A stretch of DNA of 11,619 nt from Chitinivibrionales bacterium (GCA_028718065.1 JAQUMP010000054.1:1-11619); one strand, 5' to 3'; counted from the first letter of the stretch, positions 1-6,344 are shown. Numbers and translations are program-made. Notes: generated by a model from the letters alone, not told the origin.

Positions 1-431
1 GCGGCGCTTATGGCGGCATGGCCAGTTTCAGCACCAGCCATCCGGTTTTCGGCTGCGCGTCGTATCGCGATCCCAACCTTTCAAAAACGCTCAAGATTTT
101 CGGGGAGGCTTTAAACGAACTCACGGGCGGCCTGGACGAAGAAACCGTCGACCAGAACATTATCGGCACCATCGGCCGCATCGATACCCCGCGCTCCCCG
201 CATGAAAAGGGCCTGGGCGAAAGTATATCCTTGATTCTGGGACACAGCCCCGAATTCCGCCAGCACGTCAGAGATTCGCTGCTGGCGGCCACGCCCGCGG
301 CAGTTGCGCGCCTGGTTGCCCGGGTAATTGACAATGCGGAATCGGCGATTACGGTGCTGGGGAGCGCCGCCGCGTTCGATAACGCCGCCAACGAGGGGTT
401 GGCCTTAAGGCGCGAAAAATTGCTGGGCTGA
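1..431 (+). CDS. C-terminal fragment of an M16C (PreP-like, insulinase-superfamily) zinc metallopeptidase
   Basis: Only the last ~143 residues are inside the window; the reading frame is open from base 3 and the gene starts upstream. The fragment opens with GAYGG and continues with a YRDPNLSKTL segment, then an alpha-helical tail ending at TGA 429-431. The GAYGG and YRDPN motifs are typical of the C-terminal domain of presequence-protease-like M16C peptidases, large clam-shell enzymes that degrade unfolded peptides. The zinc-binding HXXEH site of this family lies in the N-terminal half and is not visible here, so activity cannot be judged. The codon use and base composition resemble the right-hand flank rather than the AT-rich element that begins at 490, so this is host chromosome. 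The first ATG at base 18 is internal, not the start. The family call rests on motif recognition only. Confidence 0.8.
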   Translation, partial: GAYGGMASFSTSHPVFGCASYRDPNLSKTLKIFGEALNELTGGLDEETVDQNIIGTIGRIDTPRSPHEKGLGESISLILGHSPEFRQHVRDSLLAATPAAVARLVARVIDNAESAITVLGSAAAFDNAANEGLALRREKLLG

Positions 432-449
432 AATGGTTATAATAAATTA

Positions 450-480
450 GCCCGTTTCTGATTTGTTTTCAAAAACGGGC
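450..480 (-). terminator. Host hairpin, probably the original tRNA-operon terminator
   Basis: An 8-bp stem (GCCCGTTT / AAACGGGC) closes a 15-nt loop. On the minus strand it is followed by TAATTTATT, a loose T-rich tail. On the + strand no T run follows, so it is a poor terminator for the M16C gene, although it lies 19 nt after that stop codon. It sits 9 bp outside the left att copy. Before insertion of the element it would have lain just 3' of tRNA-Glu, which is transcribed leftward, so it was most likely the tRNA terminator. It is now stranded about 6.4 kb away. Confidence 0.55.
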
Positions 481-489
481 CAATACAGA

Positions 490-533
490 TGGTAGCGCTA
501 TGGGGAATCGAACCCCAGTTTAATGGCTGAGAA
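490..533 (-). repeat. attL: orphan 3' fragment of tRNA-Glu, direct repeat copy 1
   Basis: Identical over 44 bp to 6870-6913. Identity stops at the flanking bases: 489 is A where 6869 is T, and 534 is A where 6914 is C. Read on the minus strand it runs from the first base of the anticodon loop (TTCTCAG) through the T-arm to the encoded CCA. The D-arm and the 5' acceptor strand are missing, so it cannot make a tRNA. It is the junction left by site-specific integration. Confidence 0.95.
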
Positions 534-540
534 AATTTGT

Positions 541-570
541 CAAAATTAAAAATCTGCATTTTTAGCAGAT
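541..570 (-). terminator. Rho-independent terminator of the integrase gene
   Basis: On the minus strand the stem ATCTGC / GCAGAT (565-570 with 552-557) encloses a 7-nt loop and is followed by TTTTTAATTTTG. It begins 11 nt after the integrase stop codon and lies between that gene and the attL core. It would stop leftward element transcription before it leaves the element. The stem is short (6 bp), but the T tract is good. Confidence 0.65.
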
Positions 571-581
571 AATCGGCATAT

Positions 582-1697
582 TTACGTCCCCATTGCCGCG
601 GATGTCTTCACAGTATCTTCACATCGGCTTTCGTAGAACTTAATTTTCATAGCTGATTGAAGACTGTTCTTATGCCGATACGTTGAAAGCATCGGCGTTT
701 TCCATCCGGCAATATCCATTATCATTCTTTCAGGATTGCCCAGCGCGTATAAATCGGTTGCCGCAATATGCCGCGTATCATGGAAGCGAAAATTAACAAT
801 TTTGGCTTTTCTCAAACAAGTTTTAAAAGTAGTTCTAAAATATTTGAGCTGGTGATAATTTCCGCTTTCGTCCTGCCGGTAGAATATCCAAGGACAATCG
901 GAAGGGATATTCCGAAAATATCCGGCCATTTTTTGCGGGATAGGCTTATATATCGGGATTCCGGCTTTTGAATCCGGTACATAAAGCGTATTGGTGAGCA
1001 TATTATAATTTTCGCGGGTTAAATTAATCAATTCCGATACCCTGCTTGGAACAAGCAAAGCATATTGAAGCATGGGAAAAAGGTATGGTGCATGTTCCGA
1101 CACCACATTAAGCAATCTTTGCCGTTCGTCTTCCGTCAAGTAGCGGTCTCGTGGCTTTTCCTTTAATCTTGGAAACCGTACCTTAGAAATAGGATTAACC
1201 GGCAAATAATCAAGCGACACACAAACATTAAAAGCCGCGCGAACAATTTCGACAATACGATTTATGGAACTCGGTCCCCGGCGTTTTTCTAAGACTACTT
1301 TCCCGTAAGGCCGCTCAATTATTATTGGGCTTTGGCGAAGTAATGTAAGATACTTTTCCAAGCGCTCCGCAAAGTTTTGAACAGGGTAAGAACCTATCTC
1401 ACGCCTTATAAATTCAATCTTACGCGCATGGGACACCGATAGATTAGGTTTTCTTTCGCGGTAAGCTGAAAGAACATCGTTAAACGTGCTTATGCCTTCT
1501 GCTGTCAAAGAGCTTACGGGTTTTCCTTCGCGGATTTCCCGTTTTAGCTGTTGTCTCCGGTCTCGCGCCTGTTCTCTTGAACCGTTTACCGTTTCGCGGC
1601 GTTCGATAATCTTGCCGCTAATTCGGATACGAACGCTTACCCGATATTTACCGGGTTCAAGAAGCACAATGCCGGATTCTTTTTTTTGAGCACTCAT
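582..1697 (-). CDS. int: Tyrosine recombinase (phage/island-type integrase)
   Basis: The 371-residue length is normal for a P4/lambda-like integrase. The catalytic residues of the family can be assigned: Arg219 (in PSRVSEL), a candidate Lys244, His306 and Arg309 in the HDTRH box, Trp332 in the position usually held by His or Trp (AGWKTP), and the nucleophile Tyr340 in STYRH. The N-terminal ~60 residues, rich in Arg and Lys with a beta-type pattern (KYRVSVRIRI), fit an arm-binding domain; residues ~70-175 fit the core-binding SAM-like domain. Start: ATG at 1697, preceded by AGAGGG at a rather short spacing of 3 nt. The gene lies next to attL and should catalyse integration into, and with a directionality factor excision from, the tRNA-Glu site. 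Two TCTTCACA motifs overlap its 3' end (605-623). No catalytic residue appears to be missing. Confidence 0.95.
   Translation of the reverse strand: MSAQKKESGIVLLEPGKYRVSVRIRISGKIIERRETVNGSREQARDRRQQLKREIREGKPVSSLTAEGISTFNDVLSAYRERKPNLSVSHARKIEFIRREIGSYPVQNFAERLEKYLTLLRQSPIIIERPYGKVVLEKRRGPSSINRIVEIVRAAFNVCVSLDYLPVNPISKVRFPRLKEKPRDRYLTEDERQRLLNVVSEHAPYLFPMLQYALLVPSRVSELINLTRENYNMLTNTLYVPDSKAGIPIYKPIPQKMAGYFRNIPSDCPWIFYRQDESGNYHQLKYFRTTFKTCLRKAKIVNFRFHDTRHIAATDLYALGNPERMIMDIAGWKTPMLSTYRHKNSLQSAMKIKFYESRCEDTVKTSAAMGT
605..623 (+). repeat. Candidate integrase arm-type sites, attL side (2 x TCTTCACA)
   Basis: TCTTCACA occurs at 605-612 and 616-623, an 11-bp period, that is one helical turn. The same pair with the same period and orientation occurs at 6739-6757 near attR. 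The sites lie about 72 bp inside the attL core and within the last codons of the integrase gene. Paired short repeats on both sides of the core are how arm-type binding sites of lambda-like integrases are arranged. The assignment is by position and repetition only. Confidence 0.6.
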
Positions 1698-1717
1698 ATT
1701 CCCTCTTTCGGGTTTAT

Positions 1718-1770
1718 GAGTGTCCAGTGCTTGCTTCTATAAAATACCATCCCATACCCCTGAATGCCAT
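1718..1770 (-). promoter_or_regulatory. Integrase upstream region sharing two motifs with the attR-proximal region
   Basis: The region lies between the int start (1697) and the AlpA-like gene, overlapping only the tail of the latter's surroundings. Reading on the minus strand it holds ATGGCATTCAGGGG (1757-1770), an AT-rich TATTTTATAGAA stretch that could serve as a -10, and then the 17-mer GCAAGCACTGGACACTC (1734-1718). The first motif reappears with changes at 6636-6649 in the same orientation. The 17-mer reappears with one mismatch at 6708-6724 in the opposite orientation. No good -35 is visible. A shared binding site for a regulator or excisionase is the likeliest reading. Confidence 0.45.
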
Positions 1771-1771
1771 A

Positions 1772-1999
1772 TTAAAAAAGGTTTCCCGAAAGCAGCTTTT
1801 TTTCTACGCTGTTTTTATCAAAACGCCAAATTCTACCGATTTTCATTGCCCCCGGCAACCTCTGTCTATGGGCGATTATAAACTTTTTGCTAACACTAAG
1901 CCGGGAAGCTAAAGATTCTGTTGTATAGCAATTGCGGAAACCATCGTTTGTATTGCCGAAAACGTAATCGTTTGCCCGATTTTGTTGTTTTTTTTCCAT
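1772..1999 (-). CDS. AlpA/excisionase-type winged HTH DNA-binding protein
   Basis: A 75-residue protein. Residues ~25-70 follow the pattern of the MerR-like HTH_17/AlpA excisionase family: YTTESLASRLSVSKKFI forms the first helices, and GAMKIGRIWRFDKNSVEKKL is the wing followed by the C-terminal helix, in which the IGR-WRF motif is characteristic. The N-terminal ~20 residues are polar and look disordered. Start: ATG at 1999 with AAGGA 8 nt upstream, a good ribosome site. The gene lies immediately upstream of int on the same strand with a 74-bp gap, and next to the candidate origin. Proteins of this family act as recombination directionality factors or activate integrase expression (AlpA of CP4-57, P4 Vis, PICI AlpA). 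Either role would suit its place here; which one cannot be told from sequence. Confidence 0.75.
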   Translation of the reverse strand: MEKKQQNRANDYVFGNTNDGFRNCYTTESLASRLSVSKKFIIAHRQRLPGAMKIGRIWRFDKNSVEKKLLSGNLF

Positions 2000-2060
2000 T
2001 TTTTATTCCTTTTTTTTAATCTTTTTTTCGGTTATTTTTCAATCATTTTAGTTTTTTTAG

Positions 2061-2182
2061 GTGATTAAAGTGAGTAAGTGACTATTTCTAACATAAAAAG
2101 AGCATAGGAGAATTTATAGATATTTTACCGAAAATTAGAACACTTAATCACTTTAATCACTTTTCAAAAATCACTTTTCAAA
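2061..2182. other. Candidate replication origin: inverted iteron sets flanking an AT-rich stretch
   Basis: The left arm 2061-2080 and the right arm 2141-2160 are inverted repeats, 19 of 20 bp matching. Between them lie 60 bp of mostly A/T sequence. The right side continues as iterons: AATCACTT at 2146-2153, 2155-2162 and 2169-2176, including a perfect tandem 14-bp repeat AATCACTTTTCAAA (2155-2168, 2169-2182) that overlaps the end of the primase-helicase gene. The left side has the reverse-oriented forms GTGATT, AAGTGA and AAGTGA. SaPI origins are likewise two iteron sets flanking an AT-rich region next to rep, and P4 alpha binds repeated sites at its origin. The inverted arms could also act as a transcriptional terminator for the primase gene. 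Confidence 0.65.
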
Positions 2183-4362
2183 GATAAACCGTCCCAAATT
2201 TTACATCCTTGCGAACCGCGCCGAGCCTTAAAACCGTGCTCACGCATCATTAAACAAAAACGACGACGGTTTTGTTGATATTCTCCGGCTTTTTTGCACC
2301 AATCTTGATAAGAACTATATAATGCACTTTGATTTACATCAAGAGACTTGACACAATCAGTCTTTTCGTCTAAAAAAGCCTGCAAAGAATCGCTGTCTTG
2401 TCGATAACCAGTAGTTGCTTCTTTTACGGCAGCGCAATCAATTAACCCTTCTTGGCGATATATTTCCCATCCGTCAATTGCCCAATTCAAAATACCTGAA
2501 AGCTCCTTAGAAAATGAATCGACCAATTCAGGCAATGGCACTCTTGCTTCCAATGGTATTTGTACCGTAAAGGGAATAAGTTTGATTCTACGCCATATTC
2601 CTTCGTCTAATCCCCGGATAACAGGCTGATGATTCCCATAAATCCAAAGCGTATGACTTGGGGTAAACTCAAAAGGTTCTTTATATAAAAAACGCGCCCT
2701 GATTGTATCGCCTCCAGTCAAGTCTTTTAATACCGCTTCATTAAACCTTTGGCCGTCTTGCAATTCGCTTGCAACCACAAAACGCGCGCCCCTTAAATGT
2801 GCAATATCATTAGGAATTTGCGTTCTTTGGTCTCTTGCCATTAACATTTCTGCGGAAGTTTTCTGGTAATAGTTTCCTAAAAGCCGTTTTATCGTTTCAA
2901 AAAAAACCGATTTACCATTAGCGCCGTTACCATAGCAAAAAAAGAGGCATTGCTCTAAACATTCTCCAGCCAGCGAAACCCCTACGGCTTTTTGGACATA
3001 AAGAATTAAAGAATCATCGCCATTGAATATTTGACAAAGGAAATCTTTCCATTTCGGAAATTGAGCGGCCGGCTCGTATAAAGCGCCGGATATTTTGCTA
3101 AGATGATCTAAGGGATTATGCGGTTTAAAATCGAGAGTTTTAAGATTTAATGTGCCATTCTGGCAATTGAATAAATAATAGTCGCGGTCAAAATCCTGCT
3201 CTGTTTTTCTAATTTCTGAAAGCTCTTTAAAAAAATCTAAAGCTCCCCTAAAAATCTGGTGTTTTTCAAATTTTAATAAGGCTTTTAATAGCTTTCCTCG
3301 ATCACCTTCTGAACTGCTCGCATCTTTAAAAAACCTTTTTAATAGCTCCTCTGATAATTTGTAAACAAGACCATGATTATCCTCTTTCCATTGCTTGCCA
3401 TCGTAAATAAGAAATTTACCAGACGTACAATTAAAACGAATTTTGTCTATATGTTTTTTTGCAATGCACTTTGCAAACCAAGCTTCGGTAATAAGAATAT
3501 CGCTTGTTCCGTTGGATATTAAATATTCTTCTTCTTGGTTGCCATGTCCTTTTTTTGATAGGCCGTCATCGTACCCGCTTTTAAATGTCGCATCAATTTC
3601 ACGGCTTTCAAGACCGCAAAGAATGGCCGCCCTGTTACATAAGCGATATGCAATTTGACGGTCTGCATTTTTATTGCCTAATTCACAAGCGCAAGAATAA
3701 AGAGCGGCATTTCTATTCCCGGCAGGAACAAACCCTAAAAGTAAATCAAGTCCCGCATTCGTTATATTTACCGGAATGGTTTCCGGCAATAGGATAATGG
3801 CATTTTCCCAAGTCCCGCTAATATAGGAATCCCCGCCCGTTTCCGCGTTCGGTTCATTTGGTAGCCAAAATTGCGTGAGCTTATCAGTTTTAGGGAAAAT
3901 CTCAATTCGGCCTGTTCGGTTAAATCCCCAAGACTTGATAAAATGAAGAAAAGCCTTAATGTCGATAGGGCTTTTTAAAAAGTAAATTTGCCGAATACCT
4001 TTGCCGCTTTTAGAATGAAATCTTACCGGATTTCCCCCGAAAAACTTTGCAAGTTTTTCGTCATATTCGGTCATATCTTTTTGCCCTTCGTGTGCATCAA
4101 GATCGACGGCGAAAAAATAAACCTTCCCCTCTCTATGCGGCACAATTCCAAGGCGTGAAGGATGCTCTATTGTAAATGATTTATTATTTTTGTTTTTGGT
4201 TAAAAAAGAAACCTTTGTCAAAGTAACATTACGCCACAAATTAAGAGCCTTTTCTATTTGTTCCGAGGAATAAAGCCAGCCGAAAGCATTCCCATTAGTT
4301 AAACAACAAGTATCGGATTCACAAAAAGGAAATATTTTATCTGCTAATTCAAGGCGATTCAT
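2164..4362 (-). CDS. P4/D5-type primase-helicase replication protein
   Basis: A 732-residue protein with the full bifunctional plan. The N-terminal archaeo-eukaryotic-type primase region shows FFAVDLDAH (Asp87/Asp89), RFHSKSGKG (His116) and GRIEIFPK (Glu154), the three expected metal and nucleotide sites. Residues ~213-270 look like a primase C-terminal helical domain. Residues ~280-440 match the D5_N-type region. Then follows an SF3 helicase: Walker A GNGANGKS (478-485), Walker B-like RFVVASEL ending in Glu533, sensor-1 Asn577 in IYGNHQP, and the Arg591/592 pair. The C-terminal ~80 residues resemble the winged helix that often binds origin iterons. The ATG at 4362 overlaps the stop of the upstream HTH gene as ATGA, so the two are translationally coupled. 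The origin-like repeats begin at its 3' end. It should initiate and drive replication of the excised element. No key residue is missing. Confidence 0.93.
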   Translation of the reverse strand: MNRLELADKIFPFCESDTCCLTNGNAFGWLYSSEQIEKALNLWRNVTLTKVSFLTKNKNNKSFTIEHPSRLGIVPHREGKVYFFAVDLDAHEGQKDMTEYDEKLAKFFGGNPVRFHSKSGKGIRQIYFLKSPIDIKAFLHFIKSWGFNRTGRIEIFPKTDKLTQFWLPNEPNAETGGDSYISGTWENAIILLPETIPVNITNAGLDLLLGFVPAGNRNAALYSCACELGNKNADRQIAYRLCNRAAILCGLESREIDATFKSGYDDGLSKKGHGNQEEEYLISNGTSDILITEAWFAKCIAKKHIDKIRFNCTSGKFLIYDGKQWKEDNHGLVYKLSEELLKRFFKDASSSEGDRGKLLKALLKFEKHQIFRGALDFFKELSEIRKTEQDFDRDYYLFNCQNGTLNLKTLDFKPHNPLDHLSKISGALYEPAAQFPKWKDFLCQIFNGDDSLILYVQKAVGVSLAGECLEQCLFFCYGNGANGKSVFFETIKRLLGNYYQKTSAEMLMARDQRTQIPNDIAHLRGARFVVASELQDGQRFNEAVLKDLTGGDTIRARFLYKEPFEFTPSHTLWIYGNHQPVIRGLDEGIWRRIKLIPFTVQIPLEARVPLPELVDSFSKELSGILNWAIDGWEIYRQEGLIDCAAVKEATTGYRQDSDSLQAFLDEKTDCVKSLDVNQSALYSSYQDWCKKAGEYQQNRRRFCLMMREHGFKARRGSQGCKIWDGLSLKSDF

Positions 4363-4568
4363 CGGGAAAACTCCTCTTTGTTTTTGCGCTGTTCTGCATC
4401 TTTGAATGTCTGAATTATGATTTTTTCTTGCTCAAAAGTAAGCGGAAGAAAGCCGCATAACCTGCCGCCCGTGGTGCTTGGCGGTTCACCAAGCGCGTGG
4501 GCAAGCTCACGGTTAGTAAGCCCGGCCAAGTTTCGGCGCTCTATAAGGTCTGTTCTTTTTTCGTACAC
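4359..4568 (-). CDS. Small HTH (XRE-like) protein coupled to the primase-helicase
   Basis: A 69-residue protein starting at GTG 4568, with AAGG 5 nt upstream. Residues ~8-50 (IERRNLAGLTNRELAHALG, then a PPSTTGGRLCGF turn and LTFEQE) have the spacing of a Cro/C1-type helix-turn-helix: a scaffold helix, LTNRELA as helix 2, and the PPSTTGGRL region as recognition helix. The recognition helix is Gly-rich and unusual. The stop codon overlaps the primase start (4359-4362), so the ratio of the two proteins is probably set by coupling. Likely a copy-number or transcription regulator, or an origin-binding accessory protein. The fold is a moderate-confidence call and the role is inferred from context. 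Confidence 0.6.
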   Translation of the reverse strand: MYEKRTDLIERRNLAGLTNRELAHALGEPPSTTGGRLCGFLPLTFEQEKIIIQTFKDAEQRKNKEEFSR

Positions 4569-4609
4569 AAAAGCCTTCTTTCTTCTTTTTGTTTTTTGGG
4601 TATATTTGA

Positions 4610-4648
4610 AAAAGAAACCCTATGGCGTTAAACCAAAGGGTTTCTTTT
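4610..4648 (-). terminator. Intra-operon hairpin upstream of the HTH/primase pair
   Basis: A 12-bp stem (AAAAGAAACCCT with AGGGTTTCTTTT) with a 15-nt loop lies 11 nt after the stop of the acidic-protein gene. On the minus strand the second arm ends in TTTCTTTTTC, so it can act as a terminator or attenuator. No convincing promoter lies between it and the GTG at 4568 (~41 bp), so partial read-through would have to supply the primase mRNA, or the hairpin may be an mRNA-stability or processing element. It is symmetrical enough to work in both directions. Confidence 0.55.
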
Positions 4649-4659
4649 GTTAAAAGGTT

Positions 4660-4926
4660 TCAATCGTCGGAATTATCATTTTCCTCCTCAATCTCTTTTT
4701 TAATTTGGGCGAAGGCTTCACGGGCTTCTTGCTCCTCGGAAAATCCCTCGTATAAGTCCTCATCATTCTGGCTTTCGACAACGACCCAAAGGCCGCCGTG
4801 TTCCACCAATTTAACTCCGTCGCCTTCGCCGGTTTTTTCGTCGAAATCGCCGAAAGAATCGACGACCTGGCCGTTTTCAAGCGCAAGCTCAACCAGCGCG
4901 TCGAATTTTTTTTGTTTTGAAGACAT
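4660..4926 (-). CDS. Small, strongly acidic protein of unknown function
   Basis: An 88-residue protein. Start chosen at ATG 4926 because GGGGAGG lies 6 nt upstream; a TTG codon directly before it (4929) is the only other option and adds one residue. About 26 Asp/Glu against about 8 Lys/Arg give a net charge near -18. The middle part (VKLVEHGGLWVVVESQ) looks like a beta hairpin and the C-terminal third is a charged helix ending in an all-acidic tail (EEENDNSDD). No Cys, no membrane segment, no family recognised. Small acidic proteins in mobile elements sometimes mimic DNA (anti-restriction, anti-nucleoid proteins), but nothing specific supports that here. It lies first in the replication cluster, upstream of the hairpin at 4610-4648, with two perfect palindromes about 95-115 bp before its start. 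Confidence 0.7.
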   Translation of the reverse strand: MSSKQKKFDALVELALENGQVVDSFGDFDEKTGEGDGVKLVEHGGLWVVVESQNDEDLYEGFSEEQEAREAFAQIKKEIEEENDNSDD

Positions 4927-5010
4927 CAAAAACCTCCCCTTTAAGATGATTAAGAAATTATCTACATTACTAAATTTAGCTTTTTTAAAAAAAAATTAAA
5001 ATGGCGTTGC

Positions 5011-5042
5011 GTCACTTTGTGTCACTGTGACGTTACCGTAAC
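5011..5042. promoter_or_regulatory. Cluster of short palindromes, candidate operator
   Basis: Two perfect 11-bp palindromes stand back to back: GTCACTGTGAC (5021-5031) and GTTACCGTAAC (5032-5042). Their centres are 11 bp apart, on the same face of the helix. A further GTCACT half-site lies at 5011-5016. They sit in the 152-bp gap between the zinc-finger gene and the acidic-protein gene, within a run of A/T sequence. A dimeric repressor controlling the replication operon would bind such a site. No strong sigma-70 promoter is visible beside them; GTGACA with a 17-bp spacer to ATTTTA on the minus strand is the best weak candidate. Confidence 0.5.
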
Positions 5043-5078
5043 AGAGGGTTTAATTATCGAAAAATCGGAGGTGGAAAA

Positions 5079-5747
5079 TTATGTTTTTTTGGTAGCACGG
5101 TAGCTTTTTGCCTTGCACGCATCGCTACAATAAATATTTACGGGGTTGTATGCGGTAAACCATTCCTTGCAGATTTCGCATTGCGTTTGTACGCCTTGTT
5201 TGTCGGAAGGTATAATAGATTTTTGTTGCCAATTAAATAATATTTCTTCAAGCAATGAGTTAATCGAACTGTATTTTAAATATTTTTGAACGGTATCGAA
5301 CCTTTTTATTTCAATTTCCGAATAACCAAATTCATTTAAAGGCTTAGCGGCAGAATCGCAATATTTAGGAATTTGGGTAATAAATATTAGGCAAATTTTT
5401 ATTTGCTGAATAGGTATTTTTAATTCTTTTTTCAATTCCACCGCTTTAAAAATACGCGGTAAATCCGGCTGTTTTTTTAAAGTATTTTTTATGTAGGTGA
5501 TAATCTTATCTGTATAAATCAGTAATTCGTTTTTATTGTCAAGACAGTAAACGCCTAAAAGGTTCAACTCATCTAAAAAAAACAATCTTGAATCAATTTT
5601 GTTATAGTCAAAACCAGGCGATAGTTTGTTATAACACCTAAGCAATATTTTTGCATTATCAGGCAGTTCATTTTTAAGATAGGAATGGAGTATTTCAGAA
5701 ACCCATATTTTTTGATCGTTGGTTAAATCAATCTTTGGAATGGGCAT
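5079..5747 (-). CDS. Unknown protein with C-terminal four-cysteine zinc finger
   Basis: A 223-residue protein. The frame is open up to a TTG at 5819, but a sigma-70-type promoter (5791-5819) lies inside that extension, so ATG 5747 is the probable start. Its ribosome site (AGG, 12 nt away) is weak. Residues 1-185 are mostly helical, rich in Ile, Leu and Lys, with no motif I recognise. The tail holds Cys191-x2-Cys194 ... Cys208-x3-Cys212, followed by the basic KAKSYRATKK. This looks like a treble-clef or zinc-ribbon DNA-binding finger of the YCSDACR-YR type common in phage and mobile-element proteins. No catalytic motif is apparent. A gene of its own transcription unit inside a compact element is a typical position for cargo (superinfection or defence functions, or a regulator), but this is inference only. 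Confidence 0.75.
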   Translation of the reverse strand: MPIPKIDLTNDQKIWVSEILHSYLKNELPDNAKILLRCYNKLSPGFDYNKIDSRLFFLDELNLLGVYCLDNKNELLIYTDKIITYIKNTLKKQPDLPRIFKAVELKKELKIPIQQIKICLIFITQIPKYCDSAAKPLNEFGYSEIEIKRFDTVQKYLKYSSINSLLEEILFNWQQKSIIPSDKQGVQTQCEICKEWFTAYNPVNIYCSDACKAKSYRATKKT

Positions 5748-5790
5748 TTTAAAATTAAACCTATCGAATGTGTACTCTAATGTAAATATA

Positions 5791-5819
5791 ATTATAGAAG
5801 GTTTTGATTTTGAAATCAA
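5791..5819 (-). promoter_or_regulatory. Sigma-70-like promoter with overlapping palindrome, zinc-finger gene
   Basis: On the minus strand TTGATT (5819-5814) is separated by exactly 17 bp from a consensus TATAAT (5796-5791). Transcription should begin near 5784, about 37 nt before ATG 5747. A dyad, TTGATTT-TG-AAATCAA (5804-5819), covers the -35 and the start of the spacer, where a repressor would block polymerase. This promoter fixes the start codon of the gene downstream. Confidence 0.7.
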
Positions 5820-5881
5820 GCAAAATAAATTTCTTTTTCTACCTTTATTAAAATGTTAATCGGTGTTTTGAAGATATTATT

Positions 5882-5921
5882 AATCTTTTGGCACAGCCTA
5901 AATCGACCGTGCCAAAAGATT
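5882..5921 (-). terminator. Strong hairpin after the small lipoprotein gene (bidirectional)
   Basis: A perfect 13-bp stem (AATCTTTTGGCAC with GTGCCAAAAGATT) closes a 14-nt loop. It begins 19 nt after the lipoprotein stop codon and lies upstream of the zinc-finger promoter, so it separates two transcription units. The T run is better on the + strand (TTTTTT), while on the minus strand TTAATAATATC follows. It is therefore a moderate leftward terminator and a better rightward one. Confidence 0.6.
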
Positions 5922-5940
5922 TTTTGGTTTTTCCAGCCTT

Positions 5941-6213
5941 TTATTTTCCGAGGGAGCCTGTTTGCTCCGCTTCCGGTTCAAAAAGTGCATACCCAAAGCA
6001 ATAAATCGGCGTAGCAATTGTCCACAAAAAAACCGTGCCGAGAATTACATTTCCCCAGCTTGTCGAATATTTAACTTTTGGCGATTGTTCTTTTGCTTCA
6101 TTGATTAGTCCATAGGGTTTATATTCGACACCCCCGATAGACCTTGTAGAGGCACAACCGATAAACAAAATGCTTGCAACCAAAAATAATGCTATAAATT
6201 TTTTCATACTCAA
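5941..6213 (-). CDS. Small predicted lipoprotein of unknown function
   Basis: A 90-residue protein. A signal peptide (MKKFIALFLVASILFIGCAS) ends in the lipobox FIGC with lipidated Cys at about position 20, so the mature protein should be membrane-anchored. It continues with the motif GVEYKPYGLINEA, a hydrophilic stretch, and a hydrophobic segment (GNVILGTVFLWTIATPIYCFGYALF) that could be a membrane helix, ending in a short polar tail. The layout YGL-NE ... WGN ... PIY-FG-ALFEP is one I associate with widespread hypothetical small lipoproteins. Start: TTG 6213 has AAAGGA 8 nt upstream, while ATG 6207 would place it too far away; both keep the signal peptide intact. It lies downstream of the hairpin RNA at 6353-6490. 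In a mobile element such a surface protein could alter phage adsorption, but no evidence here shows it. Confidence 0.75.
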   Translation of the reverse strand: MSMKKFIALFLVASILFIGCASTRSIGGVEYKPYGLINEAKEQSPKVKYSTSWGNVILGTVFLWTIATPIYCFGYALFEPEAEQTGSLGK

Positions 6214-6344
6214 ACCGTTTTCCTTTCAAAATGAAGGTGAAAAATTACAGGTACGATTTATCGTGAAAGCGCCACCATAAGGTGGGCCACAACTGAAAAA
6301 CCAAAAAAGTTTATTAACTCGGAAAGAAGGCATGCTATACCCCC

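Noticed and set aside
2061..2182. CRISPR array
   Set aside because: The repeats are too short (8-14 bp), lack regular unique spacers, and no cas genes are nearby; an iteron origin fits better.
5064..5095. Plus-strand ribosome site (GGAGG) before ATG-TTT-TTT-TGG-TAG, a possible leader peptide
   Set aside because: Four codons only, no promoter in front and no plus-strand gene behind; it overlaps the 3' end of the zinc-finger gene on the other strand.
5748..5819. N-terminal extension of the zinc-finger protein from TTG 5819
   Set aside because: The extension contains a near-consensus sigma-70 promoter with 17-bp spacer and has no ribosome site; the ATG at 5747 is preferred.
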